Assembly (NCBI GenBank): GCA_947643595.1
Contig: CANRWP010000014.1
Span: 1 to 63,994 of the forward strand
Reading direction: 5' to 3'
From: an uncultured bacterium
GTDB taxonomy: Bacteria; Bacillota; Clostridia; Lachnospirales; Lachnospiraceae
DNA: 63,994 bases
Part shown: positions 8,563-17,396 of the stretch, one piece after another
Layout of the letters: each line of letters opens with the position of its first letter
How positions within the stretch are numbered: position 1 is the stretch's first letter
The notes under the pieces: generated by a model
The model's database searches: none
Told to the model about the DNA's origin: nothing
The model's input: only the letters and a program-made list of their open reading frames with translations
Made by a program: the position numbers and the translations under genes

Positions 8563-9504
8563 TTATGCATGCTCCTTTCCGATCTCGCTGATCCGCTTAT
8601 AAATATATTCCAGTTCATCCAGGCTGTTGAGCGGTCTGGGATCGATGGCAAGAGAGCCAATATTTGCCTGATAATCTCTGGTGTAGACCGCATATTCTCC
8701 TTCCTGAAGTCTGGATAACATCTCCTTTGCGGAGTACCCGTAAGTCTCCTTATGGAATGTGATTTTTGCCCGGTAGATCTCCCTTCCCGCTTCATCCTGT
8801 ATTAACGCGGCAAGCTCCGTGGTCTTACATGCCACAAAACCGCTGGTAGGACCTTCGATAGCCTTCGCGCCGCTGTAGCAGACCATATCGGCGCCCATCG
8901 CCATATAACGGCTTAGGTCTTCCTCCGCCGCCGCGTCGATGATGCAGGGCACGTGTAGCCGGTTCGCCAGCTTCACCACATCCTGCACATCCACCATGTC
9001 TTTCTGCACACAGTGGTGGGTTTTCACAAAGAAGACCGCCAGCGTATTCTCATTGACCGCATGCTCGATATCTTCCAGCCTGGAACCGTTCGCATAGCCG
9101 ACTTCCACGACTTTGCCGCCGCCCAACTGGATCATCTCCGCGACAGGCGCGCCGAAGTCCACGTTGTGCCCCTTTAAGAGAACCACTTCCCGCCTGGAAA
9201 TTTGCGGGAGCTCATCGAAAAGGTGGTGCACCATGGAGAGATTGTCTTTGCAGAGCAGGGACGCCACGGAGAGGGCGATTCCCGCCGATGCGCTAGACGT
9301 CACGCAGGCGTCCTCGCAGCCGATCATCCCGCCGATCTTCTTCCCGGCAAACTCGTAGAGACTGTCGATCAGTATATAGTTGCTGGCAGCATCCACCAAC
9401 GTCTCGCCAACTCCCTTTGAGATCGTGGACACGCCGAGTTTTGTCATACGCCCGGAGGCGTTGATTACTTTTTGAAGTCCGTTTTTTCCATATATATTTT
9501 CCAT
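8563..9504 (-). CDS. dgaE: DgaE-family PLP ammonia-lyase, probably internally deleted
   Basis: PLP-dependent, SelA-like fold. Family members convert D-glucosaminate 6-phosphate to 2-keto-3-deoxygluconate 6-phosphate plus ammonia, feeding DgaF. The N-terminal two thirds look normal: INASGRMTKLGVS, DAASNYILIDSL, SSASAGIALSVAS, IIDAAAEEDL and the PLP-lysine region YSGAKAIEGPTSG. The protein is 313 residues against about 370 for the family. After TTELAALIQDE it jumps to REIYRAKITFHKETYG, so a stretch of roughly 50 residues (the GRAMKVGKE-type helices) seems to be missing in frame. Activity is therefore doubtful. It lies downstream of a broken PTS gene. Confidence 0.75.
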   Translation of the reverse strand: MENIYGKNGLQKVINASGRMTKLGVSTISKGVGETLVDAASNYILIDSLYEFAGKKIGGMIGCEDACVTSSASAGIALSVASLLCKDNLSMVHHLFDELPQISRREVVLLKGHNVDFGAPVAEMIQLGGGKVVEVGYANGSRLEDIEHAVNENTLAVFFVKTHHCVQKDMVDVQDVVKLANRLHVPCIIDAAAEEDLSRYMAMGADMVCYSGAKAIEGPTSGFVACKTTELAALIQDEAGREIYRAKITFHKETYGYSAKEMLSRLQEGEYAVYTRDYQANIGSLAIDPRPLNSLDELEYIYKRISEIGKEHA

Positions 9505-9517
9505 ATTTCACACCCCG

Positions 9518-10351
9518 TTAAAAGATGCCGAGCAGCGATGTAATAATAGAAACGATCACTACCGTCAGAAGGATCTTCGTGTAATGAGGTCCCTTCTTTT
9601 TCAGGTAAGCGTAGATGATAAATACGGCTGCCAGAGGGAGCAGACCCGGAACGATCAGATCCAGCACTTCCTGCAGCACGATCGTGCTTCCGCCGGAGAA
9701 ACTGAACTGTAACGGCGTGCTCAGCGTGATGTAGCTTGCGGACAGAGCGCCCATCATCGTAAGTCCTATGACGTTGGCCGTAAAGATAATGTTCTTCATC
9801 CGTCCGCCGTGCAGCAGCGAGACAATGGACTTTTTACCTAACGTATATCCGTTGTGGATCAGATAATAGGAGATGATGATCGTGCTTAACGGATACAGGA
9901 TCAGAGGCATAATGCCGCCCAGTGCGGAACCGTTTGACGCAAAGGGAAGGAAAATGGAGAAGATGATCGGCATAACCGCCGCCCAGATAATAGCGTCTCC
10001 CATTCCTGCCACAGGTCCCATCAGACCGGTCTTGATTCCTGTGATCGCATCGTCCGTGATACTCTCACCGATTGCCTTTTGTTCTTCCATGGAGATCACG
10101 ATACCCTGGATGATAGCGCCCAGAATACCCTCCGTGTTGAAAAACACCAGATGGCGCTTCAGAGCCGCACTCAGTTCCTCATCGGTAGAGTATAATTTTT
10201 TCAGGATCGGCGTCATGGAGGCGCAGAATACAAGGCTTTGCAGTCTCTCGTAAGAGTTGCTGTAATGTTGTAAAACCTCGTCCACGGCTTCCGGCTCTCC
10301 GCTGGTCGCCCGGACAATCGTTTCATAGGGCAAAAGGTTCGGATTCCCCAT
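9518..10351 (-). pseudogene. Chimeric gene: conjugative-element HTH start fused to PTS mannose-family IID component
   Basis: Residues from about 32 onward (SYERLQSLVFCASMTPILKKLY, TEGILGAIIQGIVISMEEQ, GLMGPVAGMGDAIIW and several membrane helices) are a mannose/fructose/sorbose-family PTS IID subunit. Residues 1-31 (NLLPYETIVRATSGEPEAVD...VLQHYS) are instead the start of the small helix-turn-helix protein that follows the sigma-like factor in Tn916/Tn1549-type conjugative elements. The junction is near 10261. The frame is kept, so a chimeric protein could be made, but the native IID N-terminus and the upstream IIA/IIB/IIC genes are absent here. Together with dgaE and dgaF it marks a former hexosaminate PTS operon. 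Confidence 0.8.
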
Positions 10352-10781
10352 GTGAAAGCACCTCCATTTTCCTTTGCAGGAGCTTTAACGTCCTGCGGAT
10401 TTGATACCCGGTCGTACTCCGGCAGCGTCCGTACATTTCCCCGATTTCCTGTTGTGTATAATCTCCGAAAAAGTAAAGGAAAATGATTTCCCGATTTCTC
10501 TCCGGCAGAGATAACAGGGCGGCGGCAAGCTCCCCATTGGTGAGGATAACTGTCTGACCGCATATCGTTATAGGGTGTTCTTCATAGGGTGCTTCAAAAT
10601 ATTCGTCTGTTGTGCCTAAAGGGTAAAACTTTTCTTCTGTGAGGTATTCAAGGGATATTTCTTTTTGCCGCCGTCTGCTCCTGTCACGCCATGCGTTGAG
10701 TGCTGCGTAGCGTATAACGGTCTTGCAAAAGCCATTGAAAGTATACATGATATGTTCCCTGTATGCTTCTGTGCAAGGCAT
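10323..10781 (-). CDS. Conjugative-element sigma-70-like factor (remnant of ICE)
   Basis: 152 residues. N-terminal YTFNGFCKTVIRYAALNAWRD and the region-4-like SLPERNREIIFLYFFGDYTQ plus QEIGEMYGRCRSTTGYQIRR are the hallmark of the small sigma-like regulators of Tn916/Tn1549-family elements. It overlaps the HTH start of the chimeric gene by 29 bp, the arrangement seen in intact elements. No relaxase, coupling protein, excisionase or integrase is present nearby, so this is a relic that can supply at most a regulatory protein. Confidence 0.8.
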   Translation of the reverse strand: MPCTEAYREHIMYTFNGFCKTVIRYAALNAWRDRSRRRQKEISLEYLTEEKFYPLGTTDEYFEAPYEEHPITICGQTVILTNGELAAALLSLPERNREIIFLYFFGDYTQQEIGEMYGRCRSTTGYQIRRTLKLLQRKMEVLSHGESEPFAL

Positions 10782-10891
10782 GGATGATTCCCCCTTTCTC
10801 CCACATGGGGCGGTGCATGGTTTACTGTTACTTTTTTATAATTCAGAGGGGCAATAACACTCAAGCTGTCGCCCCCGCTAAACTCAAAAAT

Positions 10892-11416
10892 TTATAATTT
10901 AATTTTATAAATATCTGCTACTTCATTTTCAAAAGAAAAGCTCCGTTCATACACGCCGCCATTTTTTTGTATAACTTTTATTGACGCTGAATTTTCTTTT
11001 TCAACAGATATATGAAGCTCTTTCATTTCTGCTTCTTTAGCCACTTGGAGAAGTTGACATAGCATTTCTGTTGCATATCCCTTTTTTCTTTCAGATGGAC
11101 GTACACTATACCCACAATTCCCTAAATCTTTCAAAAATTCATTCAGCGTATGTCTTAAATCAATAATTCCGATTATCTTATCATCACTTTTTCTTAAAGC
11201 AAAAAAAGTATCCGTAACTACCCAATTTTCATTTACCGTTTTGGGATTCGTGTTTAGCGTTACAGAGGATAGCCATTCCTCGTAGCTTTCTGTCTTGTCA
11301 AAAAGCTCACTTCCGTAGATAATTTCTTCTCCATGTTGAAAATGTTCCTTTCGATAATCAAGTGCTTTTTCTTTTAGTGCTAAAGTTGGTCTTACCAAAA
11401 CAATATCATTTTTCAT
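10892..11416 (-). CDS. GNAT-family N-acetyltransferase
   Basis: 174 residues with a RimJ/RimL-type GNAT fold. The acetyl-CoA motif is VRPSERKKGYATEML (about residues 106-120), and the later strand-turn ISVEKENSASIKVIQKNGG is the usual second half. Its start overlaps the end of the tetR-type gene by 11 bp, so it is co-expressed with that regulator. The pair is markedly AT-rich compared with the surrounding chromosome and lies next to conjugative-element remnants, which suggests acquired cargo. The substrate could be an amino-group antibiotic, peptide or amino acid; it cannot be told from sequence. Confidence 0.85.
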   Translation of the reverse strand: MKNDIVLVRPTLALKEKALDYRKEHFQHGEEIIYGSELFDKTESYEEWLSSVTLNTNPKTVNENWVVTDTFFALRKSDDKIIGIIDLRHTLNEFLKDLGNCGYSVRPSERKKGYATEMLCQLLQVAKEAEMKELHISVEKENSASIKVIQKNGGVYERSFSFENEVADIYKIKL

Positions 11417-12005
11417 GCTGAACCTCCTCCGGCAATAATAGCCGCTTTATTTCATTTATTATTTGATTGGGAATATCTTTATCCATTTTCATCAACTTGC
11501 TGTACATTCGTACTCCTTGATATGCAAAAATAATTACATTGAAAATTGATTCCGGGTTCACGGAATTAAATTCTTTCGTATCCATTCCGTAGTTGATAAG
11601 CTCTATCCATGTTGATTTTGAAATTTTGTACTGTTTTTTCACTGAATTATCTTCTTTAGAAACCGCTGGATTACTATAAAATTCGTAAATAGCAAGGCTT
11701 AGAGAATTTTCGTAATCAATCATTTCTGTTGCATATCTTGAAAGAAGTTCCTCTAATATCGTGGTAGCTGGAACGTGCTGCTCAATTTTAGTAAATACTT
11801 CACTTTTTTGCTTATTGGAAAAAGCATTAACTATCTCCAAAAATATCTGCTCGGTACTTTCATAATGGCGGTATAGTCCTCCACGGCTAAGCCCCGTCAA
11901 CTCGCAAATATCTTTCATAGTTACATCTTTAAATCCCTTTTCCGCAAACAGTTGATATGCCTTTTCTCGAATGTCCTGTTTTGTCTTTTCTCCTTTCAAG
12001 CTCAT
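11406..12005 (-). CDS. TetR/AcrR-family transcriptional regulator
   Basis: 199 residues. The N-terminal helix-turn-helix is typical (KAYQLFAEKGFKDVTMKDIC then LSRGGLYRHYES); the C-terminal two thirds are a helical ligand-binding domain. AGAGGTG precedes the ATG. A near-palindrome just upstream (12028-12043) is a plausible autoregulatory operator. It heads a two-gene operon with the GNAT acetyltransferase, so it probably controls expression of that enzyme in response to a small molecule. Confidence 0.88.
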   Translation of the reverse strand: MSLKGEKTKQDIREKAYQLFAEKGFKDVTMKDICELTGLSRGGLYRHYESTEQIFLEIVNAFSNKQKSEVFTKIEQHVPATTILEELLSRYATEMIDYENSLSLAIYEFYSNPAVSKEDNSVKKQYKISKSTWIELINYGMDTKEFNSVNPESIFNVIIFAYQGVRMYSKLMKMDKDIPNQIINEIKRLLLPEEVQHEK

Positions 12006-12027
12006 ATTATCACCTCTTTTCTTTTTT

Positions 12028-12051
12028 GCAACACCTGTGTCGCTTTGTCAA
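12028..12051 (-). promoter_or_regulatory. Probable TetR operator in tetR-GNAT promoter region
   Basis: GCAACACCTGTGTCGC (12028-12043) is an inverted repeat with one mismatch. On the minus strand a TTGACA box (12051-12046) sits immediately upstream of it, so a repressor bound there would overlap the core promoter of the TetR gene. The -10 element is poor. Confidence 0.45.
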
Positions 12052-12059
12052 GAATAAAT

Positions 12060-13180
12060 ATATAGCAAATTGTAAAAATAAGTATGAATGAGAGGGATTC
12101 CGTAGTCGTCGGCACTGTGCGTAATGTGCATAACTTGCTGTCTTATGGAGTTGTGGGAAAGCTGCACTTTAGCTTTTCCATGTTCTGTGAACGGACTTTT
12201 CCATGACGGAATAGCAAGTTATACACATTTCCACGGTGCTTGTCTTTTGGTCTTTGGCTTCTTTGGTTCGGAATAGTGTGGTGCTGGCGGTCTATCTCTT
12301 GTTTTCGGTTGCTTGCTTCTTTACCGTATATGAGCATTCCTTCAGGGGAGATTTTAAACATAATAAATCTTTCCGGTGGGATATACCGGCAGACTCCAAG
12401 CTGTATCCGGTAGTGGATCCCGTGCGGGGCGTGGTAGTAAGCACCTGTTTTTTGGAGTACGGAGCGAATGCGCCGATAGATGGGTTGTTTGGAGAAAGAG
12501 TCGTGGAAGCATTTAAGATTAAAGATGGTGCACTATGCCATTTGCTCACATTTTTCCCAGCGTTAGAGGGGAAGACAGGTTGGGAAAAAGACTGAAATCA
12601 TTGAAATATTGCTAATACAAAATAATGCACTTTTGCTGTTTCAAAATTTTTCCATGTAAGTATTAACATGCAAGATGATAAAATATATAGTAAGGAGAAT
12701 ATTTGTTGGCTTATTTATGAGAAAAAGGGCCCGAAATATAAGGGGGATTATTTGGAAACGCATTTTGCAGGCAGCCTGAGTGCACTGTAAAAAAATGCAG
12801 AATACTTTTGGGTGAACAGCGGAAGGGATGGCGTCTGTATCGCAGGCGAAGGGTGATATTTTGAAGTCTGTGAGTCGAGAACTTACTTATCTGAAATCTC
12901 TTGCAAAAATATGGTTATGTTTTTTGATACATTGGAGGAAGACATCCAATACATGTTGAAGTTAATGGAACTGGTAAAAATTCTGAAACAGTTTGAATAG
13001 CAGATGAGAGTATAAATCGGAGGGGCAAGTCGTGAGATTTTATTATTTTTTCTGAATCGAAATAAATACGGTGATTACTTTGGAAAGGATCAATCAGCAG
13101 GAAAGGGAATCGCGGCCTTTTCTGCTAATATGATCGAAGATTTGAATCATGTATTTCCCAATATACTGGAAGAAAGATTT
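12060..13180. other. Decayed intergenic region with gene fragments
   Basis: No intact gene is visible over about 1.1 kb. Positions 12370-12595 on the plus strand read as a fragment resembling an NTF2/SnoaL-like protein (YPVVDPVRGVVVSTCFLEYG, then VEAFKIKDG and a C-terminal GKTGW). Around 13035-13197 an open plus-strand stretch (FFLNRNKYGDYFGKDQSAGK, then NMIEDLNHVFPNILEERFF) looks like the end of another lost gene. Stops are frequent between them. The minus strand at 12143-12361 may carry a further conjugative-element scrap. The region lies between the acquired tetR-GNAT pair and marR and is most likely a graveyard left by insertion and deletion of mobile DNA. Confidence 0.5.
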
Positions 13181-13184
13181 TTCC

Positions 13185-13235
13185 TTGACAACAGTCTGTA
13201 ATCGGACTATAATATAAAAGTCTGATTACAGACTG
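13185..13235 (+). promoter_or_regulatory. marR-MATE promoter with two tandem MarR boxes
   Basis: TTGACA (13185-13190) and TATAAT (13208-13213) are separated by exactly 17 bases, a consensus promoter. Two 16-bp palindromes of the form AGTCTGTAATCRGACT overlap it: one fills the spacer (13193-13208, one mismatch) and the second, in the opposite orientation, covers the start site (13219-13234, AGTCTGATTACAGACT). Their position implies strong autorepression by the MarR protein encoded directly downstream. Confidence 0.8.
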
Positions 13236-13298
13236 TTTGCGTGTGCGGTGATCTGCAGCAGTCGAAGCAGAAAACGGAAAAAGAAAGAGAATCAGTCC

Positions 13299-13766
13299 AT
13301 GGAACCCAAAACACTGGAGGCAAGATTAAAGCAGTACAACGATATCATGAAGGAAAACGATGAACTTTACCGGGAGGCGGCGAAAAGGTCCGGCTTTTCC
13401 GAGTGTGAGTTCTGGATCCTTTATTATCTGCGCACGGAGTACGGGGAGCCGATGCAGAGCGGGATCTGCAACAGTTTCTACCTGCCGAAGCAGTCGATCC
13501 ACTCCGCACTGAAAAAGCTGGAGGCGGACGGGTATATCATGCAGGGGGCGGGTGAAAATAAGAGAAGTAAACGGATCGCGCTGACAGAGCAGGGGAAAAT
13601 GCTATGCGGGCGTACCGTGGACCAGGTCATCGAGGCGGAACAGAGAGCGCTCGGAAGCTTATCGGAGGAAGAACAGGAGGCGTTTATGAATATATTTGAC
13701 AGATATACAGAGCAGTTAAAACAGAATATGCGGGAAATTCCCGAAAAAGGAGGGAGTATCAGATGA
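13299..13766 (+). CDS. MarR-family transcriptional regulator
   Basis: 155 residues from the ATG at 13299; a GTG at 13248 in the same frame would add a basic, unlikely leader. A winged helix-turn-helix is visible (FWILYYLRTEYGEPMQSGIC, NSFYLPKQSIHSALKKLEAD, then the wing with GENKRSKRIALTEQGK). It overlaps the efflux pump gene by 4 bp (ATGA). With the paired operators at 13193-13234 it should repress its own operon until an inducing toxic compound is bound. Confidence 0.88.
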   Translation: MEPKTLEARLKQYNDIMKENDELYREAAKRSGFSECEFWILYYLRTEYGEPMQSGICNSFYLPKQSIHSALKKLEADGYIMQGAGENKRSKRIALTEQGKMLCGRTVDQVIEAEQRALGSLSEEEQEAFMNIFDRYTEQLKQNMREIPEKGGSIR

Positions 13767-15178
13767 GAATACAGCTATCGGAACATTTTACCTATAAGAA
13801 ATTGTTGTGCTTTTCTCTTCCGACCATCGCGATGATGATATTCACTTCCATTTACGGTATCGTAGATGGTTTTTTTGTATCCAATTATGTTGGAAAAACG
13901 GCGTTTGCGGCGGTCAATCTGATCATGCCGGCATTGATGATAGAGGGATGCTTCGGCTTTATGATCGGCACAGGCGGCGGCGCGCTGGTGGCGAAGACGC
14001 TGGGGGAAGGGAAAAAGGAGAAAGCGGACAGGTATTTTACGATGTTAGTCTGTTTTACCGTGATTCTGGGAGCGCTGATATCGCTTGTCAGCATTCTGTT
14101 TATGCGCCCTATCGTCCTGTTTTTGGGGGCGGAGGGCGCGATGGTGCGGGAGTGCATGACCTACGGTATCATCATGAGCGCTTTCAACGCGGCGTTTATG
14201 CTGCAGTTTTTCTTTCAGAGCTTTTTTGTGGTGGCGGAAAAGTCGAATCTGGGCTTCGGGATCACGATGGCGGCGGGGGTGACTAATATCGTGCTGGACG
14301 CGCTGTTTATCGCGGTGCTCCGCTGGGGCGTAGCCGGCGCCGCCGTCGCCTCCGTGCTCGGCCAGTGTGTGGGCGGTGTGCTGCCGCTTCTCTATTTTGC
14401 CAGCAGGCGTGAGGACGCCGACACAGAGAGCCGCAGCGAGGTCAGAGCAGGTCAGATGGAGAAACAGAGGAAGCATCTTGTGAAAAACACAAGTCTGCTC
14501 CAGCTGACAAAGACAAAGATGGAGGCGGGGGTTTTACTCAGAACCTGCGGCAACGGCTCCTCGGAGCTGATGAGCAATATCTCGGCTTCCGTCGTGGGGA
14601 TGCTCTACAATTTCCAGCTGATGAAATATGCTGGAGAGAACGGCATTGCGGCGTACGGCGTGGTGATGTACACCCAGATGATCTTTTTTGCCATCTACAT
14701 CGGCTACGCGGTGGGGACGTCGCCCATTGTCAGTTACCACTACGGGGCGGGAAACCACGGGGAGATGAGGAGTCTTCTGCAAAAGAGCCTGCTTCTGATG
14801 GCGGGGACAGGTATCGCCATGATGCTGTCCGCCCAGGTGAGCGCGTCGGTGTTGTCGAGTATCTTTGTAGGATATGACAGGGAACTTCTGGAGATCACGG
14901 AGCACGCCTTTGTGATATTTGCCTGCTCCTATCTGCTCTCCGGGGTAAATATTTATGCGTCGTCGTTCTTTACGGCGTTAAACAACGGCGGGATATCGGC
15001 GGCGATCTCTTTTATGAGGACGCTTGTTTTCCAGACGGGCGCGGTATTAATCCTGCCTCTGCTGCTGGGGATCGACGGCATCTGGTGGGCGGTCACTCTG
15101 TCGGAGGTGATGGCGTGCCTGATCTCCACGGTATTTCTGGTGGTAAAGAGGAAGAAGTATCATTACGCCCGCGAATGA
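13763..15178 (+). CDS. MATE-family multidrug efflux pump
   Basis: 471 residues, twelve predicted membrane helices, with the typical N-terminal LLCFSLPTIAMMIFTSIYGI and VDGFFVSNYVGKTAFAAVNL start and the internal repeat beginning after the basic loop near residue 240 (ELMSNISASVVGMLYN). This is the MATE architecture (DinF/NorM/MepA-like) that exports drugs with Na+ or H+ antiport. It is translationally coupled to the MarR repressor, the same pairing as mepR-mepA. GC content is like that of the core genome. Confidence 0.9.
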   Translation: MRIQLSEHFTYKKLLCFSLPTIAMMIFTSIYGIVDGFFVSNYVGKTAFAAVNLIMPALMIEGCFGFMIGTGGGALVAKTLGEGKKEKADRYFTMLVCFTVILGALISLVSILFMRPIVLFLGAEGAMVRECMTYGIIMSAFNAAFMLQFFFQSFFVVAEKSNLGFGITMAAGVTNIVLDALFIAVLRWGVAGAAVASVLGQCVGGVLPLLYFASRREDADTESRSEVRAGQMEKQRKHLVKNTSLLQLTKTKMEAGVLLRTCGNGSSELMSNISASVVGMLYNFQLMKYAGENGIAAYGVVMYTQMIFFAIYIGYAVGTSPIVSYHYGAGNHGEMRSLLQKSLLLMAGTGIAMMLSAQVSASVLSSIFVGYDRELLEITEHAFVIFACSYLLSGVNIYASSFFTALNNGGISAAISFMRTLVFQTGAVLILPLLLGIDGIWWAVTLSEVMACLISTVFLVVKRKKYHYARE

Positions 15179-15328
15179 TGAGGAAAACAGTAACGCCGGC
15201 AGGCAGTCCGGCGGAGGCTGTTCTTCTTGTCGGCGGGACAGGGATATGTTATAGTCAAGGGGTAAAAATTGTCAATGCGGAGAACGGACGGCGACGACTG
15301 CAGAGCAGAGAAAGGAAGGGACAGAGGA

Positions 15329-16120
15329 ATGTCAGGAGAAAATATAAAGGCGGCATTTTTTGACATAGACGGAACGCTGGCGGCGGTGAAAAGCCATGCC
15401 ATTCCGGACAGCACGAGGGAGGCGATCCGGAAGCTGCGGGAAAAGGGGATCTGCTGTATTTTATCCACGGGGCGGCATCCGCTGGAAGTGGAGGAGGAGA
15501 ATATTCTGCCGGGGCTTGTCTTCGACGGGGGCGTCTGGGTGACCGGCCAGTATTGCGAACTGCATGGGGAGTGCATTCTCCAAAACTGCTTTACGGCAGG
15601 GCAGCTTGTGATTCTGAGAGAATTTCTGGAGCGGCGGGGCAGAAGCTGTATTTTTTTGGAGAAGGACGCCATGTACTGCAATCTGGTGGATGATAGAATC
15701 AGAAAAGAGCAGGAGAGCATCGGTACGGCGGTACCGCCGGTGCGGGATATTGCGGACCTGGAAGAGCGCAGGGTTCTACAGACAATGCCGTTCATCGACG
15801 AGGCGGAAGAGAAAGAGCTTCTTGCGCTTTTGCCGGACTGCGCGCTGACCAGATGGGGAGAGGGCGTCGTGGATTTTCTGCCGGCCGGTGGCGGGAAGGA
15901 GCAGGGCATCCTTGCATTCTGCAAAAAACTGGGGATCACGCCGGCACAGGTGATCGCTTTCGGGGATGCGGAGAATGATATCGCCATGCTGCAGCTCGCC
16001 GGGATCGGCGTGGCGATGGGAAACGGAGAGCCTGCGGCGAAGGCGGCGGCGGACTATGTGACGGACCGGATCGAGGAGGACGGGATCTGGAAGGCGTTAG
16101 TGAAGTTTGCTGTTATTTAA
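15329..16120 (+). CDS. HAD-superfamily hydrolase, Cof-type (IIB)
   Basis: 263 residues from the ATG at 15329 with AAAGGAAGGG upstream. Motif I is FFDIDGT (residues 10-16, nucleophile Asp12), motif II is LSTGR, a cap domain follows, and motif III/IV is FGDAENDIAML near the C-terminus. It belongs to the Cof/YidA class of phosphatases, which act on sugar phosphates, flavin or pyridoxal phosphates. It stands alone, with a 150-bp gap after the MATE gene. Confidence 0.9.
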   Translation: MSGENIKAAFFDIDGTLAAVKSHAIPDSTREAIRKLREKGICCILSTGRHPLEVEEENILPGLVFDGGVWVTGQYCELHGECILQNCFTAGQLVILREFLERRGRSCIFLEKDAMYCNLVDDRIRKEQESIGTAVPPVRDIADLEERRVLQTMPFIDEAEEKELLALLPDCALTRWGEGVVDFLPAGGGKEQGILAFCKKLGITPAQVIAFGDAENDIAMLQLAGIGVAMGNGEPAAKAAADYVTDRIEEDGIWKALVKFAVI

Positions 16121-16186
16121 CCGTAATACAAACCATGATGGTAAATGTAGTACGTGGTGCAGAATCATATTGGAAGGAGATACAAC

Positions 16187-17335
16187 ATGGCAGACAATAA
16201 CAATCAGGAAAACAAGAGCCTTCCTCTGTTTGAGATACCTTTCCGTGAGCGTGTCAGAGAGGGATGGAAAAATTTTATGAAGGACGAGGCGGAGCTGCGG
16301 CGTCTGATCGATGAGCGGGCGGGCGGCGAGGAGATCGGTGAACAGCTGGAGATCCTGCTGTGTCCTGTTTTTACGGAAGTGTACGCGGAGGTCGGGTTCC
16401 ACGAGGGGAAATATGACCTGATCTTAAATCTGGAGGGCGACTGGTCCAGGCTGTTTCCGCTGACCTTTTTTAAGAGGCAGGCGCCGCGGGAAGTGCTGGA
16501 GCACTGGAATATCCTTGTGGGCAGACAGGCGCGGGATGAAAAGAGCGGGGATTTTCAGCTGAGGATCGAGGAGGATCTGGTGAGCGCGGAAGACTTTCAG
16601 GTCTGGACCGTATGGGCAGGGAAGGAGGCGGAGGTTTCTGTCTACTGCGAGAAGCTTCTTCCGCTTCTGCCGGAGCGGGAGAGCAATGCCTACTGGATCG
16701 TATATACGATGCTGGACTATGCGATGGGAGAGCTGACGGAGATGAAGTACATCTCCGAGCTTAAGCTTCTGCAGGCTCCGAAGGAGGAGAAAGCGCTTTC
16801 GCTCTCCGAACTGCTTCCGAATTTTATGGGGCAGCTTTCCCTGACAAGGGAGGAGCTGTTCGACGCGGAGCGTTACTGTCAGATGTACGCGGGATATCAG
16901 ATGAAGCCCGACGAGGAGGCGGAGGACGGCCTGCGGAGAGATGTGTATGTGGGCTCCTGCGGTTTTCTTCCGCTTTTAAATGAGTTCTGGCGCGGGGAGA
17001 GCCGTATGATGGATACTTTCCACAGGGACGGCATCGCGGCGGGGTACTTCTGCTATCCGCTGTACGGTTTTCAGGGGGAGGACAGAAGCGCACAGATACT
17101 GGACTTCCGGGATGAGATGGCGGACAAAATAGAAGAGATGGCGGGAGCGGACAGCTTCGCGTTTATCGGCGGCGCCTCCGGTATCTACTACGGCTATCTG
17201 GATTTTATTGCCTGGGATCTGAAGGCAGTTCTGGACGCGGCGGTTTCCGTTTTCGGGGAATCCGGGATAGATTGGGCGATGTTCCACAGCTTCCGGCAGG
17301 ATGCGGACGGGATCACGCTGTTTGAGAAGAAATAA
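16187..17335 (+). CDS. Conserved hypothetical protein
   Basis: 382 residues from the ATG at 16187, which has AAGGAGA 6-7 bases upstream; a GTG at 16154 is less likely. It is acidic, soluble and rich in aromatic residues, with no signal peptide or membrane helix. Segments such as KYDLILNLEGDWSRLFPLTF and SNAYWIVYTMLDYAMGELTE suggest a globular fold, but I do not recognise a family. It is followed by a strong bidirectional terminator and seems to be monocistronic. Confidence 0.65.
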   Translation: MADNNNQENKSLPLFEIPFRERVREGWKNFMKDEAELRRLIDERAGGEEIGEQLEILLCPVFTEVYAEVGFHEGKYDLILNLEGDWSRLFPLTFFKRQAPREVLEHWNILVGRQARDEKSGDFQLRIEEDLVSAEDFQVWTVWAGKEAEVSVYCEKLLPLLPERESNAYWIVYTMLDYAMGELTEMKYISELKLLQAPKEEKALSLSELLPNFMGQLSLTREELFDAERYCQMYAGYQMKPDEEAEDGLRRDVYVGSCGFLPLLNEFWRGESRMMDTFHRDGIAAGYFCYPLYGFQGEDRSAQILDFRDEMADKIEEMAGADSFAFIGGASGIYYGYLDFIAWDLKAVLDAAVSVFGESGIDWAMFHSFRQDADGITLFEKK

Positions 17336-17361
17336 TCCTGTCTTGTGACGGAGGCAGTGGC

Positions 17362-17396
17362 GATAAACTCCACAGTTTTGTGGAGTTTATCTTTAT
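17362..17396. terminator. Bidirectional rho-independent terminator
   Basis: GATAAACTCCACA (17362-17374) pairs perfectly with TGTGGAGTTTATC (17379-17391) around a GTTT loop, with T-rich sequence to the right. It serves both the hypothetical gene (plus) and the ABC permease gene (minus), which converge here. Confidence 0.85.

Noticed and set aside
12236..12595. 119-residue plus-strand frame taken as a full gene
   Set aside because: Only its second half resembles a family (NTF2/SnoaL-like C-terminus); the first half is unrelated, so it is treated as a fragment in a decayed region.
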